Origin: Sciurus carolinensis
Lineage: Eukaryota > Chordata > Mammalia > Rodentia > Sciuridae
Direction: 5' to 3'
DNA length: 64,000 nt
NCBI RefSeq assembly: GCF_902686445.1
Contig: NC_062219.1
Span: 145,000,057 to 145,064,056, forward strand
Below, one piece after another: positions 1 through 12,404 of the stretch. Numbering within the stretch: the first letter of the stretch is position 1; each line of letters starts with the position of its first letter. The position numbers and the translations under genes were made by a program. Below the pieces are notes generated by a model. It had not been told where the DNA came from. It did no database searches and saw only the letters and a program-made list of their open reading frames with translations.

Positions 1-654
1 GTTTCTAGCAGGGTTCAGCTCACAGGGGACAGGAACAGAGATGGGAGGGTGGAAGTGGAAGGAAATCCGGGTTTCTGTTTCCCAGCTTCCTCTCTGCCGG
101 GGCCTCGGGTTGGCAGTGCCCTGCTCTCCTGGTACACACAGTAGTCCCGCCCGGCACGACTTTTCCCCAGCCAGGGTGTGCTCTCGCTGTAGGTCATGTA
201 TAATGACATCCTCTTGGGTCCAGGTAGCCACGACTCCCTGCCGTTGCTGGCCCAGGGTGACTTTCTGTCTTGTTGGTGTCCTTAGCCCCTGGCAAGAACA
301 CTTGTAAACAGGGACCCTCCAAGTACCCCACAGCAGGGAGCCATGGCTAAGATGCTTACCCAGAGGGCGGGAGCCCTGCCAGGCTGCCGCCACCATCCAG
401 GGCACGGGCGACAGTGTGGAAGTGGCAGAAAGATATTTAGGAGGTAAAAACAAACGAAGAGACTTCACTGTGGGCTGTGGAAGAGAAGGCTGGGACGACA
501 TCGAGGTTTGGGCCTCCGAGCCTGGGGGTATGGTATCATGGACATGCCGGCATGTTTGGGTAGACGGGTGTGGGAAGGAAGGACGTACAGAGACTTTTAA
601 ATGGAGATATTCGACAGGCACTTGGATATGAAACATTAAGTTTCAGTAGAAAGA
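1..654. other. Unique sequence, no gene recognised
   Basis: No repeat family, RNA gene or exon that I recognise. Short open frames here are no longer than chance predicts in GC-rich mammalian DNA and show no known domain. Confidence 0.5.
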
Positions 655-783
655 GGGCTGGGGATGAGCTCAGGGGAAGAGTGTTATGCCTAGCAGGCTT
701 GAGGGCTGGGTTCAATTCCCAGCCAAAAAAAATAAAAGAAAGAAAGAAAGAAAAGAAAAAAAAACCAAAAAAACAAAAAACCC
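655..783 (+). repeat. ID-type SINE (tRNA-Ala-derived) with A-rich tail
   Basis: The core at 655-724 has the form of rodent ID elements: a GGGCTGGGGATG-like start, a central GGTTCAATTCCCAGCC-like B-box region, then an (AAAG)n and A-rich tail to about 783. It is diverged from the ID consensus in its first third, so it is an old copy. It is a retroposon, not a functional tRNA gene. Confidence 0.8.
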
Positions 784-1380
784 AGAAACTAAAAGAAGAG
801 AGGTTCGGAATGTAGGAAGGGGTCATTGGATTCAGAAACAAGGGCATGGCTGATCTCAGTAGACCTGGGCCAAAGCCACTGCTGGAGTCTCCAGAGACCA
901 AAGGAAAGGTCCTTGTGCAAGTGAGTCACCTGCTGGGCGGGCGTGTGCTGCCCCTACCTTCTCTGGGGAGGAAGAGCTGAGGGCCGGGGAGACCGAGGGG
1001 AGGAAGGCTCCAGAGCCTCACAAGGCAGATGCCCATCTCTTCTTTCCTGCTCTTGGCACACACCAGGGACCCCTTATACCTCTTGGTGGGCGAGGGGAGC
1101 TGAGGTATCAAGCAGAGGGAGGCTCCAGAAGCTGAGCTGCTCCTGAGTCGTCCCGGCTCCCCCTCATGGGGGGCAGCCCCCTGCAGTCTGAGCACCTCTC
1201 TTCCCCCATGTCAGGGGGACAATCTAGGAGTACAAAACATGATGAAGGCCAGGAGCCTAATCACCCAATCAAAGTCCTTTTCCTGAGCCTCCTATGGAAC
1301 ATTTAGCAAGGGTTAATTCTCAGAGATGATGCTGAAACAAAATAGCCTCTTGGAGTACATGGATGGGCAAAGATTTGTCA
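784..1380. other. Unique sequence, no gene recognised
   Basis: Mixed GC content with no repeat family I recognise. Overlapping short frames on both strands lack any domain and look like chance. Confidence 0.45.
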
Positions 1381-1455
1381 CCTATTTTTTAAAAAGTTAT
1401 GGTAAAATACACATAAACATAAAATTTACCCTGTTAACCATTTATTTTGACTTTT

Positions 1456-1605
1456 AAAAGTTTTATTTATTTACTTTTAAATTTTTAGTTGTAGATGGAC
1501 AGAATACCTTTATTTATTTAGTTAGTTTTATGTGGTGCTGAGGCTCAAACCCAGAGCCTCACACGTGCTCGGCAAGTGCTCTACCGCCGAGCTACAATCC
1601 CAGCC
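1456..1605 (-). repeat. ID-type SINE with sciurid-type tail
   Basis: On the minus strand the core at 1530-1605 reads as an ID element with box A and B-like segments, followed by a CAGCACCACATAAAA-like extension seen in squirrel ID copies. It lies in an old L1 and abuts a second ID copy. Confidence 0.8.
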
Positions 1606-1703
1606 TTAAAATTTTTATTTATTTTTTGCAGTGCTGGGGACCAAACCCAGGGCCTCACCTATACTAAGCAACGGCTCTGCTACTGAGCCGCACCCCCAGC
1701 CCC
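1606..1703 (-). repeat. ID-type SINE
   Basis: A second minus-strand ID core (1628-1703) directly beside the first, with an A/T-rich tail at 1606-1627. The two could be independent insertions into each other's A-rich tail, a common SINE target. Confidence 0.75.
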
Positions 1704-2000
1704 ATCTTAACTATATTTTCATGTACAGATCAGCAGTGGTAAATGTATCCACATTGTCATGTTCACCGGGACTGTTTCCTTCATTTGCCCCCAACAGAAA
1801 CCCTGGGCCCACTAATCAACAGCTCCCAAGTGCTGTCCTCCGCCCTGCTCCCCTCCCACCAACCTTCTGTGTCAATTTTCTATTCTAGGGACCTTGCGGT
1901 CTGGTTTTTAGTGACTGGCTTATTCACTGAGCGTAATGCCCTCCAGCATCCCCCACGTCCTGGTCCAAGTTGGGATTCCCTTCCTCTTTGAGTTCCTCTG

Positions 2001-3149
2001 TTTTACACTGTAGCGTCTTTCCCAGCTCACCGGGGTCTTCGGACCTATTTATTCATTTATTTATTTTCCACACTCAGTTTTCTGGGGATGCAGTCCAGGC
2101 GTGGTTGTTGCTTTGGGTTGCAGCTGGCGAAACAGACCTCCCAGCCTCAGGACCACCCAGGAAGCTCAGGCGGAGGACCAGAACGCAGCCTTTGGACTGC
2201 TGGTCCGGAGTGCTGTCCCTAGAGCACAGCTGCCTTTAGAGTCCTGGATGAATCTGGGAGCACCCCACCGTGTGGTAGGGCGTGGGACTCTGGCAGGGGG
2301 CAGGAGGTCTCCTGGGGGCTGGCCCAGTGACAGGAAAGGCGGTGGCGGCGGCGGGTGGCAGAGGACCTGCAGCCAGCCTATCCCTGCTCTGGGTCTGGGC
2401 AGCCTACCCTGCTTACTGTCCCTCTTGGACACAGGACACAGCAAGAGGTTGTGCCAGGCCAGCTCCAGGGGCTGGGTGAGCCCTGCCCAGCCGGAACGCG
2501 GTGCATCTTCATGGGTATTAGTCAGTCACGAAAGTGGCCAGAGGAGACAGGTGCGGAAGCAGGGATCTGAAGGGTGCCCAGCTGCAGGGGCCAGGCCACT
2601 CAGGGAGTCAGAAGCTTGGCATGAACTAGGGGAACTGGCATCCCTTGGGAGATTTCTACTGGGGGTCTTGCTGGCTTGGCGGGGATTCCCTTGGAACATG
2701 TCTCTGCGGGAGCACCCGCGTGGCCACCAGGCAGTTCCAAAGAGTAGACCTCGGTGTGCTGAACCTGCCCCCGACTCGGGAGCACCAGCTGGTCTTTGCA
2801 TGTTCCTAGCAACCTGACTCAGGAGTGGTGACATTCCTGCCCAGGGGACAGCTGAATAAGCCACACGGACGACCCTTCAGGAAGTTCCTCTGCGAGTCAG
2901 GCCTGGTCAAGGGAGGTAGAAAAGGCCGTCGCTGCCGGGTTCTGTTGGGAAACGGGGTCACACACCACCCAGCTCAGTCCTCACATTTGGAAGTTTCTGG
3001 AATCATTGCTGTTTGCCATGGTGCGCAGGAGGGTTATCCTGGTGAATCATCTTTCTGGTTAAAGGGGAGCTGTTATCATTCACAGAGCACAACATTTCAA
3101 AAAGCATGAGACTGCCCCCAAATACCCTCACCAGCCAACTACCCGTAAA
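2001..3149. other. GC-rich unique sequence with a long chance reading frame
   Basis: A 238-codon plus-strand frame (2101-2817) overlaps several minus-strand frames of similar size. Its product is low-information (rich in R, G, S and P) with no domain. Overlapping frames on both strands are typical of GC-rich non-coding DNA. No repeat recognised. Confidence 0.5.
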
Positions 3150-3420
3150 CGTGATCCAGTCTGTCTTTTAAAATACTGAGGATGTTTTTATTTCCTTAGG
3201 AGTGTCGTTATGAACTCATGCCCCAAAAAAGAATTGATAAAACATGCAAATGCGGGTTAATAGGATGCTGAATGAACAGCTTTTAATGAACTTCCGTGTC
3301 TCAATTCTGTCATATATTAATTTCCTTAAAAGGCATTGAGGATGTTTGAAGATGATTAAGATTCAATAAGCTAATAGAAGAGAGTGACCTGAGTGGCAAA
3401 TCCAGCCCACTTTTCATTCG
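3150..3420. promoter_or_regulatory. Candidate conserved non-coding element with octamer site
   Basis: AT-rich, repeat-free stretch with homeodomain-type TTAAT/ATTAAT cores and an exact octamer ATGCAAAT at 3244-3251. Sequence like this is often constrained enhancer DNA in mammals. No alignment was possible, so conservation is inference. Confidence 0.25.
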
Positions 3421-3470
3421 CACGGATTTTTTCTCTTTAAATTTTCTGAATTTTTTCCTCCTATTTTCCT

Positions 3471-3541
3471 CAAACAAACACCACCCCCTGCAAAAACAAA
3501 ACAGAACAAAACAAAACCAAAACAGCAGCAACAACAAAACC
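3471..3541. repeat. A/C-rich low-complexity tract
   Basis: Irregular CAAAA and CAACAA units. Probably an old poly(A) tail or simple-repeat decay product. Open frames across it on the minus strand (F/C-rich) are artefacts. Confidence 0.7.
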
Positions 3542-3915
3542 CTGTTATCAGGAAACGTGTGACTTCCATTCTGTTTATGAATTTGCTATTGGAAAATCCT
3601 GTTGATCCTCACCTCTGGAGCTGTGGTGAATAAAGCCCATCTCTCCATTTTTGGGTAACCAGGACATTCATATATCCCCGTCTTCCATTTCTTTTTAGCT
3701 GAGCCTGTCACTTCTAGGTCCTCCAGCTTCTCTTAAATGTTGGCTGACCATAGGTTGAATTTTCTCTTTAAGGGACTGTGAGGGAACCGGGAAGGCAGAC
3801 ATGGCCAACCCAATGCTGAGAGTCACGGGGCCCTCGCCTCCTTCCTTCTAAACTGATCCTCCACACGTTCCTAGGCGCTCCGGCTCTTTCCAGGGTCATT
3901 CTCCCTGGGTCCAAA

Positions 3916-4115
3916 TTCTGGCTTTACTGCATCCTACTGTGTCACCTTGGGCAAGCAAATCAACTCTGCAGTGCTCAGTTCTCTTCCCACTAATTATAGT
4001 GCCTGACTCACCGCCTCCCTGGGTGTGGCTATTGAGACCACATGTGGTCTGGTGTGGTCCAGCACAGACCTGGAACTTAGCAGATGCTCAACATAGGTAC
4101 CATAGAAGGGTTATG
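3916..4115 (+). repeat. MIR SINE
   Basis: Contains the MIR core style CTGTGTCACCTTGGGCAAGC and the 3' style AGATGCTCAACATAGG. These ancient tRNA-derived SINEs are shared by all mammals. Confidence 0.65.
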
Positions 4116-4138
4116 GTGAGCACAGGTATTCAAGCCTC

Positions 4139-4310
4139 AATGGCTGGGTTCACATCCAGTCAGCTTCGAATTTTTACTCTATCACCTATGAGCCAAATGA
4201 CTTTCCATAAGTGGTTTAAGTGCTTCCTGCCTAGATCCAGGGTTGCTGTGAGGGTTGGAGGAGCTAACACATGTAAGATGCTTAAAATGGAGCCTGGAAA
4301 GTACAAAGGG
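4139..4310 (+). repeat. MIR SINE (second copy)
   Basis: Shows a diverged MIR layout: a GGGTTCACATCC-like start, a GAGCCAAATGACTTTCC-like core, GGGTTGCTGTGAGG, then a TAAGATGCTTAAAATGGAGCCTGG end. It lies 25 bp after another MIR. Confidence 0.6.
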
Positions 4311-5400
4311 CAGAGGAGAGCTACTATTATTGGAGCTTGCAAATGCATTACTTTGAAAAGAAAGAAGTCACATTAGGAGGTTGAGCCCTGTTGGAGCCAG
4401 GGACACCAACTTGCTGGTTCCCACAACCTCCCTTTCTGGGGTGTTCTGTGCATAGAAAATTCTGACTGTATTTTCATGGCTCCAACTACACCCTTAGCAG
4501 AACAACTTTAATGTGGAAGTGTGTTTTGAATTCCTGGTCTTTGGAGTCATATCTATCTTTCCTCTGTACCTAACTGAAATCTGCTTTTCTAGATTTGAGC
4601 TTGATTATAGACTTTCTCTCCAGACTCAGATTGAGGGCTGCTGCTTCAGAAAACTGCTTGGATGGACCCCCATGACAGCACACCCACCTTTGTACCAGAG
4701 GTACTGCCCTGCCTGGGCATTCACATAGTTGTGGACTCTTAGGCTGTGAGCCCCTCAAAACACAGCTGTGTTCGTTGTTTTGTATATATTTATTGTGTCC
4801 AGGCTACGCACTAAGAATACACTTAGAATAATACCCAACTTCTGCATGCTTCTGCTCCACTGCCAACCCAAGAAAGTCTTTCTTTTCCGGAAGGGCTTAG
4901 AATAAAGAAGGTAGTTATAAAGGCTTGGGATAAATGCTATGCTTAATGTAGTCTAGAATTCCCATTTGTAATAAAAGTGAGAATGTTGGAGAAGAAACTT
5001 GCTTCAACTGATTATTACCATTGCTTCTAAAGTAGCAAAGTTACTTTTCCAAGATCAGTTTCTTTTCTATATTCCGAGTGGCATTCCTTTCAAGAAAATC
5101 CTGAATTAAGTCTTCAAGGGAAAACAGAATGATCTTTACTTTTTCTGTCTTTTTCCCGGTTACATGCTCAATGATTACAAAAAAACTCAAACTGACTCTT
5201 TGATTTTTAACAAAGGCAGAACTTAAATCTGATAGAAAGATAATTAAAAGATTTTCATGGTGCCTATAGATGGCTGTGGGGACAGTTCTGTCACCACAGA
5301 AGAGCACTGTCTTCCTGTTTCACACCTGTCACCAATTCCCAACTGCAGCTTCTCCACATGATTACTTTAACTTGATCTTACCTGCAATGGAACAGTAAGT
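4311..5400. other. Unique sequence, no gene recognised
   Basis: AT-rich towards 5400 with no repeat signature that I can name and no convincing exon. Confidence 0.4.
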
Positions 5401-6240
5401 AAAGACACCATGGATAAACTCAAAAACACAACTGGGAAAACTATCTACTGCACGCATTATGGGCAGATTGTTAGTACCTTTAAGTTAAGACGAAGACATG
5501 AACCCTGATACAGAAATGAGCAAGGAGCAAGAACAGGTATTTCACAGGAGAAAACCAATGTCCAATCCACCCTGAAAAGCTGCTCTACTCCACAAGTCAT
5601 CAAAGAAGTGCAAATTAAATGAGATATGTATCACCTATTGGATGGGTAAGATGAAAAGGAATGAAAATAACTGATATAAGTGTGGAGTTACAAAAAGGAA
5701 CTCTTGGGTTGTTGGAAGGAATATAAATGAATATAAACCTTGCAGAACATTTTAAGAATGTTCATTGAGAGCTTTAAAATATTCATAATATTAATGAAAC
5801 AGTATTACTTTAGAAATGACATTTGCATAAAAAAACCCTGATGAACATGCAGAGATGTATGTCAAAGGATGTCCATTGTAGGGTTATCCAGAATAACCAA
5901 AAAAGTAAAAAGAGGAAGAAATTTGAAGCAACATGTATCCTCATCAAGGAAAGATCAGACAAATACATTGTGAAACAGTTGTAAAATTGAGTTCTATGCA
6001 TCCATTAAAAAGACTGAAGTGGAGGGATAGGTCTCCAATATGCATTTAAGAGAAAAAGTAGATTCTACAAAATGATATGGTATCATATCATGTGGTATGA
6101 TGCCTCTTTATAAGAAATAAGAAATTGGCTAAGGATAGCCAAAAATACGTTTATTTATTTTCTGGTATGTAAACTTCTGTACTATTTGATATTTTCATGG
6201 TGAGTATGTACTACTTCTATAATAGAAATTAAAAATATTT
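5401..6240 (+). repeat. Old LINE-1 3' part
   Basis: The pattern matches the end of ORF2 and the 3' UTR of ancient L1 (AAGTGCAAATTAAATGAGATATGTATCACC and ACATTGTGAAACAGTTGTAAAATTGAGTTCTATGCATCCATT type blocks). Numerous stops and indels leave no coding capacity. Its edges are approximate. Confidence 0.6.
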
Positions 6241-8260
6241 GTATTTTGGAGCAAAGTATTGGGAAGCTATTGTAGATGGTGTGTGTGTGCGTGGGCGTGA
6301 GCACATGCATGTGAGATTTGGAAATATAGAAATCAGTTTGCAAGGTAGGAAAGTTCCACGATGGATCTTCACCCCCAAGAGACATGGAAACGTGGCTAGA
6401 GAGGAACGTAGAGGACCCTCATTGTCCCCGAGAGTCGGGAACTTCACAGTGGGTGTCAGATGGTTCAGGCACCAAGAACTTGAACCCGAATTCTTAGGAT
6501 AGACAGGAAAATGACTTGGAGGGTGGCAGGGAAGTGAGAGGACAGGCAATAGTCCCCGAACTTCCTGTTTTAGAAGCTTCGGGCAGGCTGTCAGTGAGGA
6601 GCCGTGTGGGGGCATCTGCTTCAGAATGTGGCATCTGGGGCATTTGTCACCTCAGATGGCCCTGGTCCCGCCCTCTTCTCCTAACCCAGTTCTGCGTCTC
6701 TTTTAGGTTGTCACCTCTTGGGCATTCCACCGTGATCCTGAGCATGACGTGTCAAAAGCTTATCCACTTCCTCTCTAAACAACCATCTTTCCCTCCTCTC
6801 CTTACACCCTGATCTGGCCATTTTGATGACCACCAGCCACAGGTGGCCACTGACCAATTGCAATGTGCCCGGTCCCCTCTGTGCTGTTCTATATGTAGAA
6901 GAATTAATGTAAAAAACAAAACACAGTTTAAGACATCATTCATTTTAAACCATGATATTCAGAACCCATTGGGTTAATTAAAACATTAAAATAATTTCAT
7001 TTTTTGAACATGGATACTAGAGGGTTTATAATTCCATGTGCGGATTGTATCACATTTCTGTTGTGGGAAGGCTACCGTACGCTGGGCAACCTTGGGGTTA
7101 TCCTTCATTGTTCTTGGGGTTCCATACCAAATCTGTCAACAAGCCCTGACATCGTATCTTGGCCCTGTACCTCTCCCCTCCGTTCCAGAGCCACCGGTTT
7201 GCATGTAATCCCTCCTCTTTACAGCAGCACCCCAGCACCTGGCTGCTTCCATCTACTCTCTGTCCCAGGTCCAGCTCTGCTGCCTGCAGACAAACTCAAT
7301 AACCCGCGTAACTGAGAGCTAACCTCGTTAAAATCCCCCCCGAGATGAAAAAGAAAACAAATAACCAAATAAACTCTCTGAATAACTGTGCTGTATAAGA
7401 AGAACTCCGACATGCTAGATACCGAAGAACCAGACACTCAATTTTATAGGCTGCCCTTAACGGAAACCAGTGTCTCTCACTCACAGATGAGGAGCTCCTG
7501 GGGCGAGGAGCCGGAAGCCCCTTTGCGGCACGACAGGAAGGACATGGAGTCTCTGCCTCCTCAACCAGTCACAGATCCTCTTTGCAGTTTGATTTAGATA
7601 TAATCCTGCAGATGCACAGTGTCCTGTCCTTTTAAGGTTTTTAGATCACACACTCATTTCTGGTCCTATACTATGAAATTTGGGGGATCAAGACTTGGCA
7701 GAATAAATTTCCACCCCCACTGAAGTGACCAAAGGCAAGGAAGTCCCCTGAAATGGCCACTCCATAGACTCAAACTTGGGGACGACTGGGAATGACTGAA
7801 GGTAAAGATGAAACCATTCTTCTTTTCTCCATCCATTTCTGCCTGTCCTGAGACAGTGGTCAGTGACAACTTGAGGCTAGCACAAAAGGATTTGGACAGA
7901 GATTGGAGACTCTCTGCAAGACAGAGGGCCTCCTTTCTATCCAGCAACACTTCGCTTTTTCTGAAGTTTGCACAATCCTCCTGAGGCCCTGGCCTCAGAC
8001 TTCAGGGAAGCCTGAAATTTATCATGGTCTATGCAAAGACCCTGTGGTCTGCAAACCTTCACAGATAGGGTGACTCCCGGCTGAGACCCTGACCTCTGTA
8101 CTTCAGAAAGAAAGAGGAGCCCCTTCACAGCTCTGCCAGGAATTGTTCTCTGTTGAGTCTCCAGTTGACGGATGAAGAATAGCATGACCGTATCAACAGG
8201 CAATAAAGCCAAACTGATCTTAACTTCATTTCCAAGCTCATGTCTCATAAATGTGTCCTT
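6241..8260. other. Unique sequence, no gene recognised
   Basis: About 2 kb with no repeat family or exon that I recognise. The longest frame (6229-6615, minus) has no domain and is overlapped by frames on the other strand. Confidence 0.45.
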
Positions 8261-8261
8261 C

Positions 8262-8390
8262 TTTTAAATTTTTTTTCACATTTTTATTCACAGATGCACA
8301 TACTGGTGGGATTTGTTGTCACATATCTGTACGTGTGCACAATAGAACAATAGAATCTGGCCGGTGTCACCCCAGCGCTTCTTGATAGGG
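8262..8390 (-). repeat. Squirrel-type interspersed repeat fragment
   Basis: A T-rich start followed by TTTTTATTCACAGATGCACATACTGGTGGGATT and a CAATAGAATCTGGCCGGTGTCACCCC-like end. This arrangement recurs in squirrel DNA as a retroelement 3' end in reverse. Class uncertain, probably L1-related. Confidence 0.45.
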
Positions 8391-8778
8391 CGAACATGCT
8401 AATGTGGAGGGCGAGTAGACCTTGGGGTAAACACCAAAGGCAAAAGGTGCCAAGCAGGACTCTAGAGAAGAACGACAGTGGATTCCCTCTGCTGCATCCC
8501 CAGCAGGAATGTCTGTGCACACAGGTGCACTCACACACGTGTGCGATACACACACGCTAACATACACTCCAATTCCCACAGATGTGAAGTGAGCTGTCCT
8601 AGGTCAGCCCCAGGGGCGTGCGAGGCGTGTGGGAAGGATGCTCCGCACTGTCTTGGCGATGCCAGTGGATTAGCTGGAACTCGGGTTTTCTTTCTTTTTT
8701 CTTAAGCACCAGCTGGCAGAGCCAGTTGCTCTCCCGAGGGCTGACTTTTGAGTCATTGCTCATCTGCCCATGGTCAGC

Positions 8779-8836
8779 AGGAGGAGGAGGAGGAGGAGGG
8801 GGAGGAGGAGGAGGAGGAGGAGGAGGAGAAGGAGGG
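8779..8836 (+). repeat. (AGG)n trinucleotide repeat
   Basis: 58 bp of almost pure AGG units with a few interruptions (GGG, GAA). It is a polypurine mirror-like tract that could form triplex or G-quadruplex structure. Frames across it give poly-G, poly-E or poly-P/S and are artefacts. Confidence 0.95.
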
Positions 8837-10134
8837 ATCATGCAAACCCTGGGTGCAAGGCCCAAGCCCTGTGAGGATGGCGGGAGGTCTGCAGGCGCCC
8901 TTGGCAGTGCCAGGCAGCCTCAGGCCCTGCACCACGTAGGTGGGATGACGTGGGCTGGGCACTGATTGCGTCACACGGGCTCAGCAGTCTGCTGGTCATC
9001 CTGGCTGGACTGTGCTAGAATAAAGGAATCAGGCCCCTGGAACAGGGGCTGGGAGAGGAATTGCGTGGACATCACTTCGCTCATGAACAGAGCCAGCCTA
9101 GCCCCGTTTTACAGATGAGGGAGCAAGGCCAGAATACAGTGTGCTGTCTGTCCTAACAATTCCAGAAGCTCAGTGGCCTAAGACGACAGCTGTCCTTTCT
9201 TCTAGCCATCAGGTATGTGCACTTCCCCAGGGTGACCAGCCTCTGATCGGCGAGGACAAACTGCTCTGGTTAGATCTGTCACCTTGATGTGAGGCTATGA
9301 CTTTGCCGTGGGGGTGTTCGGTGCTTCAAGCTGGGCAGCAACACCGCTTGCCCGGAGCCAGGAGGGCTGAAATGCGGGGGGCCGGGCGGTGGAACCTTCC
9401 CAGAGGCGTGCATTGGTAAGCACCAAAAGTCCACCAGAGAGGCCGAGCCACTCCCAGTGCCCTTGACCCACCTCCTCTTTGTGTCCTACTCTGCCAGGCT
9501 GAGTCTCTTCTCTCTCAGGCAGACGGGCTCCCTTGAAATTTGCAGTCGGTCTGTTGAAAACAAGAAGCCCACAGGACTGGAAGTGAATGTTACAGACTCA
9601 GCCGCCAGAAGCACCTGGTTTCTCTCCATCTGTCTTTTCCAAATTTCCCAGGAAAAGGACAGTTGCTCTAGTTTGGGATATCTGTCCTTTCTAGATAAAT
9701 CACCCATGAGGGAAGAAGGGAAGAGGGAGAGGGAAGAAGACCACATTTAGGGACAGCAGATCCTGCTGTTCACTGTAGATGAAGAAAGCAGATCCTCCAT
9801 CCTGAGGGTCATTTGAGACTGGAAGTGTCAGATGGAGGATTTGCCTTTCTCCAAAGTTTCTTTACATTTATTATGCACATAGCTTTCTGGATGTTTTCAA
9901 GGTCAAATAATTAGAAGAAATGATCCCTATGTATACAAAACATGAAAACTGCAGAAAGTTATGTATCTTCAAATAAGACTTAGCATAGCTTGTACAGTTC
10001 AGTTTAAAACTAAGGAAAATATTAATGGTTTAGCAGATTTTACACCACTTAAAATATGTTGAAGCCATCTCAAAGCTATAAGGTAAAGATTCTCTTTCCT
10101 CCTTGAGATCCTTGTATCTAGACTTGCTCTCTGA
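8837..10134. other. Unique sequence, no gene recognised
   Basis: No repeat family or exon identified. Short frames near 9457-9750 on both strands mirror each other and lack domains. Confidence 0.4.
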
Positions 10135-10330
10135 TAGAGTAGCCACTAGCCATATATAGTTATTTAAGTTTAAATTCATTTATATTAAGTATTCATATTT
10201 ACATTCACATTAACCTGCTTCAAGTGCTCCCTCGCCAGCTGTGGTTGGTGGCCACCATATTGGAACATTCAGTTCCATCCTGGAAGACTTTCTACCAGAC
10301 GTTGCTCCTGAGTCTGCCATACGGGCGAAA
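10135..10330 (+). repeat. Probable MER5-like DNA transposon remnant
   Basis: Starts with a GTAGCCACTAGCC-like segment and ends with a GGTGGCCACCATATTGG-like inverted counterpart around an AT-rich centre. This is the organisation of short non-autonomous hAT-Charlie elements of the MER5 group. Diverged, and family assigned from memory. Confidence 0.4.
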
Positions 10331-11713
10331 CATCCTTGGAGATGTAGAAAAGAAACTCAACATTCTAAAACAGCGTCAGGAAGTTCTGCATTAAAGAAAA
10401 TACATTCTTTTATAATTAAAAACTCAACAATCCAATCCAAGACAGTAAAATACGGCAAGAGAGGCAAAAGAAGAAGTAGGATCTTATTGTCCCTGATGAT
10501 AGGCATGACTTGAACAGACGGAAGTGAGAGTGAAGCAGCATTACCTTAATTACCTTCATTACATTAATTATCTTCTTCATAAAGTTTCCACTGAGGACAA
10601 AGTCCCACCTCGTCTCTCAGGAGTGAACCGTGCTCAGAGGCCGCACCGTCTCTGGCAAAGGAACTCCTCCTTCTCTGGTCAGTCCTCTCTAGATCTCTCT
10701 GCTCTCCCCTGCCTGAGCCTTTCTCCCCTCTGCTTGCATCCCCTCTGCACTTTCCATTGCAAAACACTCATCCTCCCTCCCTGCTGGCCTGCCTCAACTT
10801 ATCAAGCTAAGTCAGAGACCTAAACGCAATCCTTTCCAAATGGTGTTCTGCAATCCCAGTGCCCATGAAGGCGAGACCAGACGGAGGGTCTTCCAAAGTG
10901 ATTGTGATAAGCAGCATCAAATGTTGCCCCCCCAAAGTGCTTGTTTCGCTTTTGCAGGGTGCAGAGAAGAGTTAGCATGAGGCAGGAGTGAACATACTGG
11001 GGGTAAGGGAAAGGTTGTGTCAGAATTTGCTCTGTGGGATGAGTTAGAGGGTGTTAGCCCTGAACCAAACCAAACCAAGCCAAACCAAAAAGACAAAGCA
11101 AAACAATAGTTTCCAACATCAAAACAAACAAACAAAACCAAATTGAGGTTGGCACAAGGTTAAAGAGCATATCCAAGAGTTTTAATATGGAAATGTGTCT
11201 TAGGAATTTCAAGGAGAATTTTAAACTGTCATAATTCTTACTTGATCCCTGATCCCTTGGTTACCACAGGAGTTCCTTGCTGGACACAAAATCCAAGCCT
11301 ACAGTAATACTAAGACTGGTTTTCATGGGTGAGGTGGTCCTGCAGATAACTTCAGAGGGATGCTCGTTCTGGAATATTCTGAGATTTTGGAGTGTCACTG
11401 TAATGAAACACTCCCAAGTTGGTCACGAAGGATGAAACTACTCTGCGTAGTTTCTATCATTGTCCTCAATGGAAGTTGCTTTCTAGATATTTGGTACATT
11501 TAGTTGACAGGAATGGTTGAATAGAAAAGAAGAAAAGAAGGAGAAGGAAAAAAAATAGATATAAAGCATGAAACCTCACAGAGAAAAAGCTACTCCTCAC
11601 CTGGATTAGGCTAACCTTCAAGCACTTATATTGTCATGTCTAATGAGTGGATGGGGTATTTCCTTTTGAGATTGGGTGACCATTGTTAAGGGAAGGGTGT
11701 AAGCATTTCTAAT
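10331..11713. other. Unique sequence, no gene recognised
   Basis: Contains A/C-rich patches at 11060-11145 and a purine-rich stretch at 11520-11560. No exon or named repeat. Confidence 0.4.
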
Positions 11714-11782
11714 GGGCTGTGGGTGTAGCTCAGTGGTAGAGCATTTGCTTAGCATGCAGCAGGCCCTGGGGTGGGTCCCCAG
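11714..11782 (+). repeat. ID-type SINE
   Basis: A near-canonical ID body with box A-like GTGTAGCTCAGTGGTAGAGC and GCATGCAGCAGGCCC. Its A-rich tail is poor. It resembles tRNA-Ala but lacks a mature acceptor stem, so it is called as a SINE. Confidence 0.85.
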
Positions 11783-12404
11783 AGGAGGGGGAGTGTTCCT
11801 TCCAGTCCTGGGGATGCAGTAGATATCCCTGGTCACATTTAGGCTGACATGGTTGTAGCCTTTTCTGCAATGCTAAAGCACGTGGTTGGGTCAGACTGAT
11901 CCTAGATCATGTGGTCCCTGGCTGAGCTGTGATGCATCTCAGTGCTTCATTTCCTTCCTTGTCTTTCTCGAGTGCATGGCTTTTGATTCATTGGAAGGGC
12001 CCATAGTACTTTTGCATTCCTTTTTGTTCTCGTTCAGATTGTGAGTTGGTTCTGATAAGCAAGCCAAGCTCTAAGGCTTTCGTTTACGTTCGTCTCCAGA
12101 AACACGGTCGGTGAAAGCAGCTCAGCAGTAAATACTTCTAATAGCTACATATGGAATTCTGAAATTATTTGGCTTAAAATTAAGAACATCCTCATACTGA
12201 ACAGTGTTTGAGTGAAAACAGAAGCTACCACACAAAAGTACAGCTGTCGGGAAACACCGGACCACAGCCGTGTCTTCATGCCCCAGCTTCAGGCTGTGTC
12301 GGAATCAGCAAGATTGCCTGGAAGAGCACACGTATCAGGGCCCCTAAGTGACTGGCAGAAATATTTGCAACCAAGGTGTAAACACAATTAAACATAATTC
12401 ATGA
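11783..12404. other. Unique sequence, no gene recognised
   Basis: No repeat or exon identified. Confidence 0.4.

Larger units (their letters stand above)
1381..2000 (-). repeat. Old LINE-1 fragment interrupted by two SINEs
   Basis: The flanks at 1381-1455 and 1704-2000 match the antisense of an old mammalian L1 3' region (the TAAAATTTACC...GTTAACCATTT type sequence and a GTGACTGGCTTATTCACTGAGCGTAATG type block). The two parts read as one element split by minus-strand ID SINEs at 1456-1703. It is highly diverged with no coding capacity. Subfamily (L1ME/L1MC-like) is a guess. Confidence 0.6.

Noticed and set aside
2101..2817. 238-codon plus-strand coding sequence
   Set aside because: GC-rich with overlapping frames on both strands, no domain and no splice context.
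8618..8965. Poly-Gly, poly-Glu or poly-Pro/Ser proteins
   Set aside because: Products of translating the (AGG)n repeat.
11714..11782. tRNA-Ala gene
   Set aside because: ID SINEs derive from tRNA-Ala. No intact acceptor stem or anticodon arm, and many relatives in the window.
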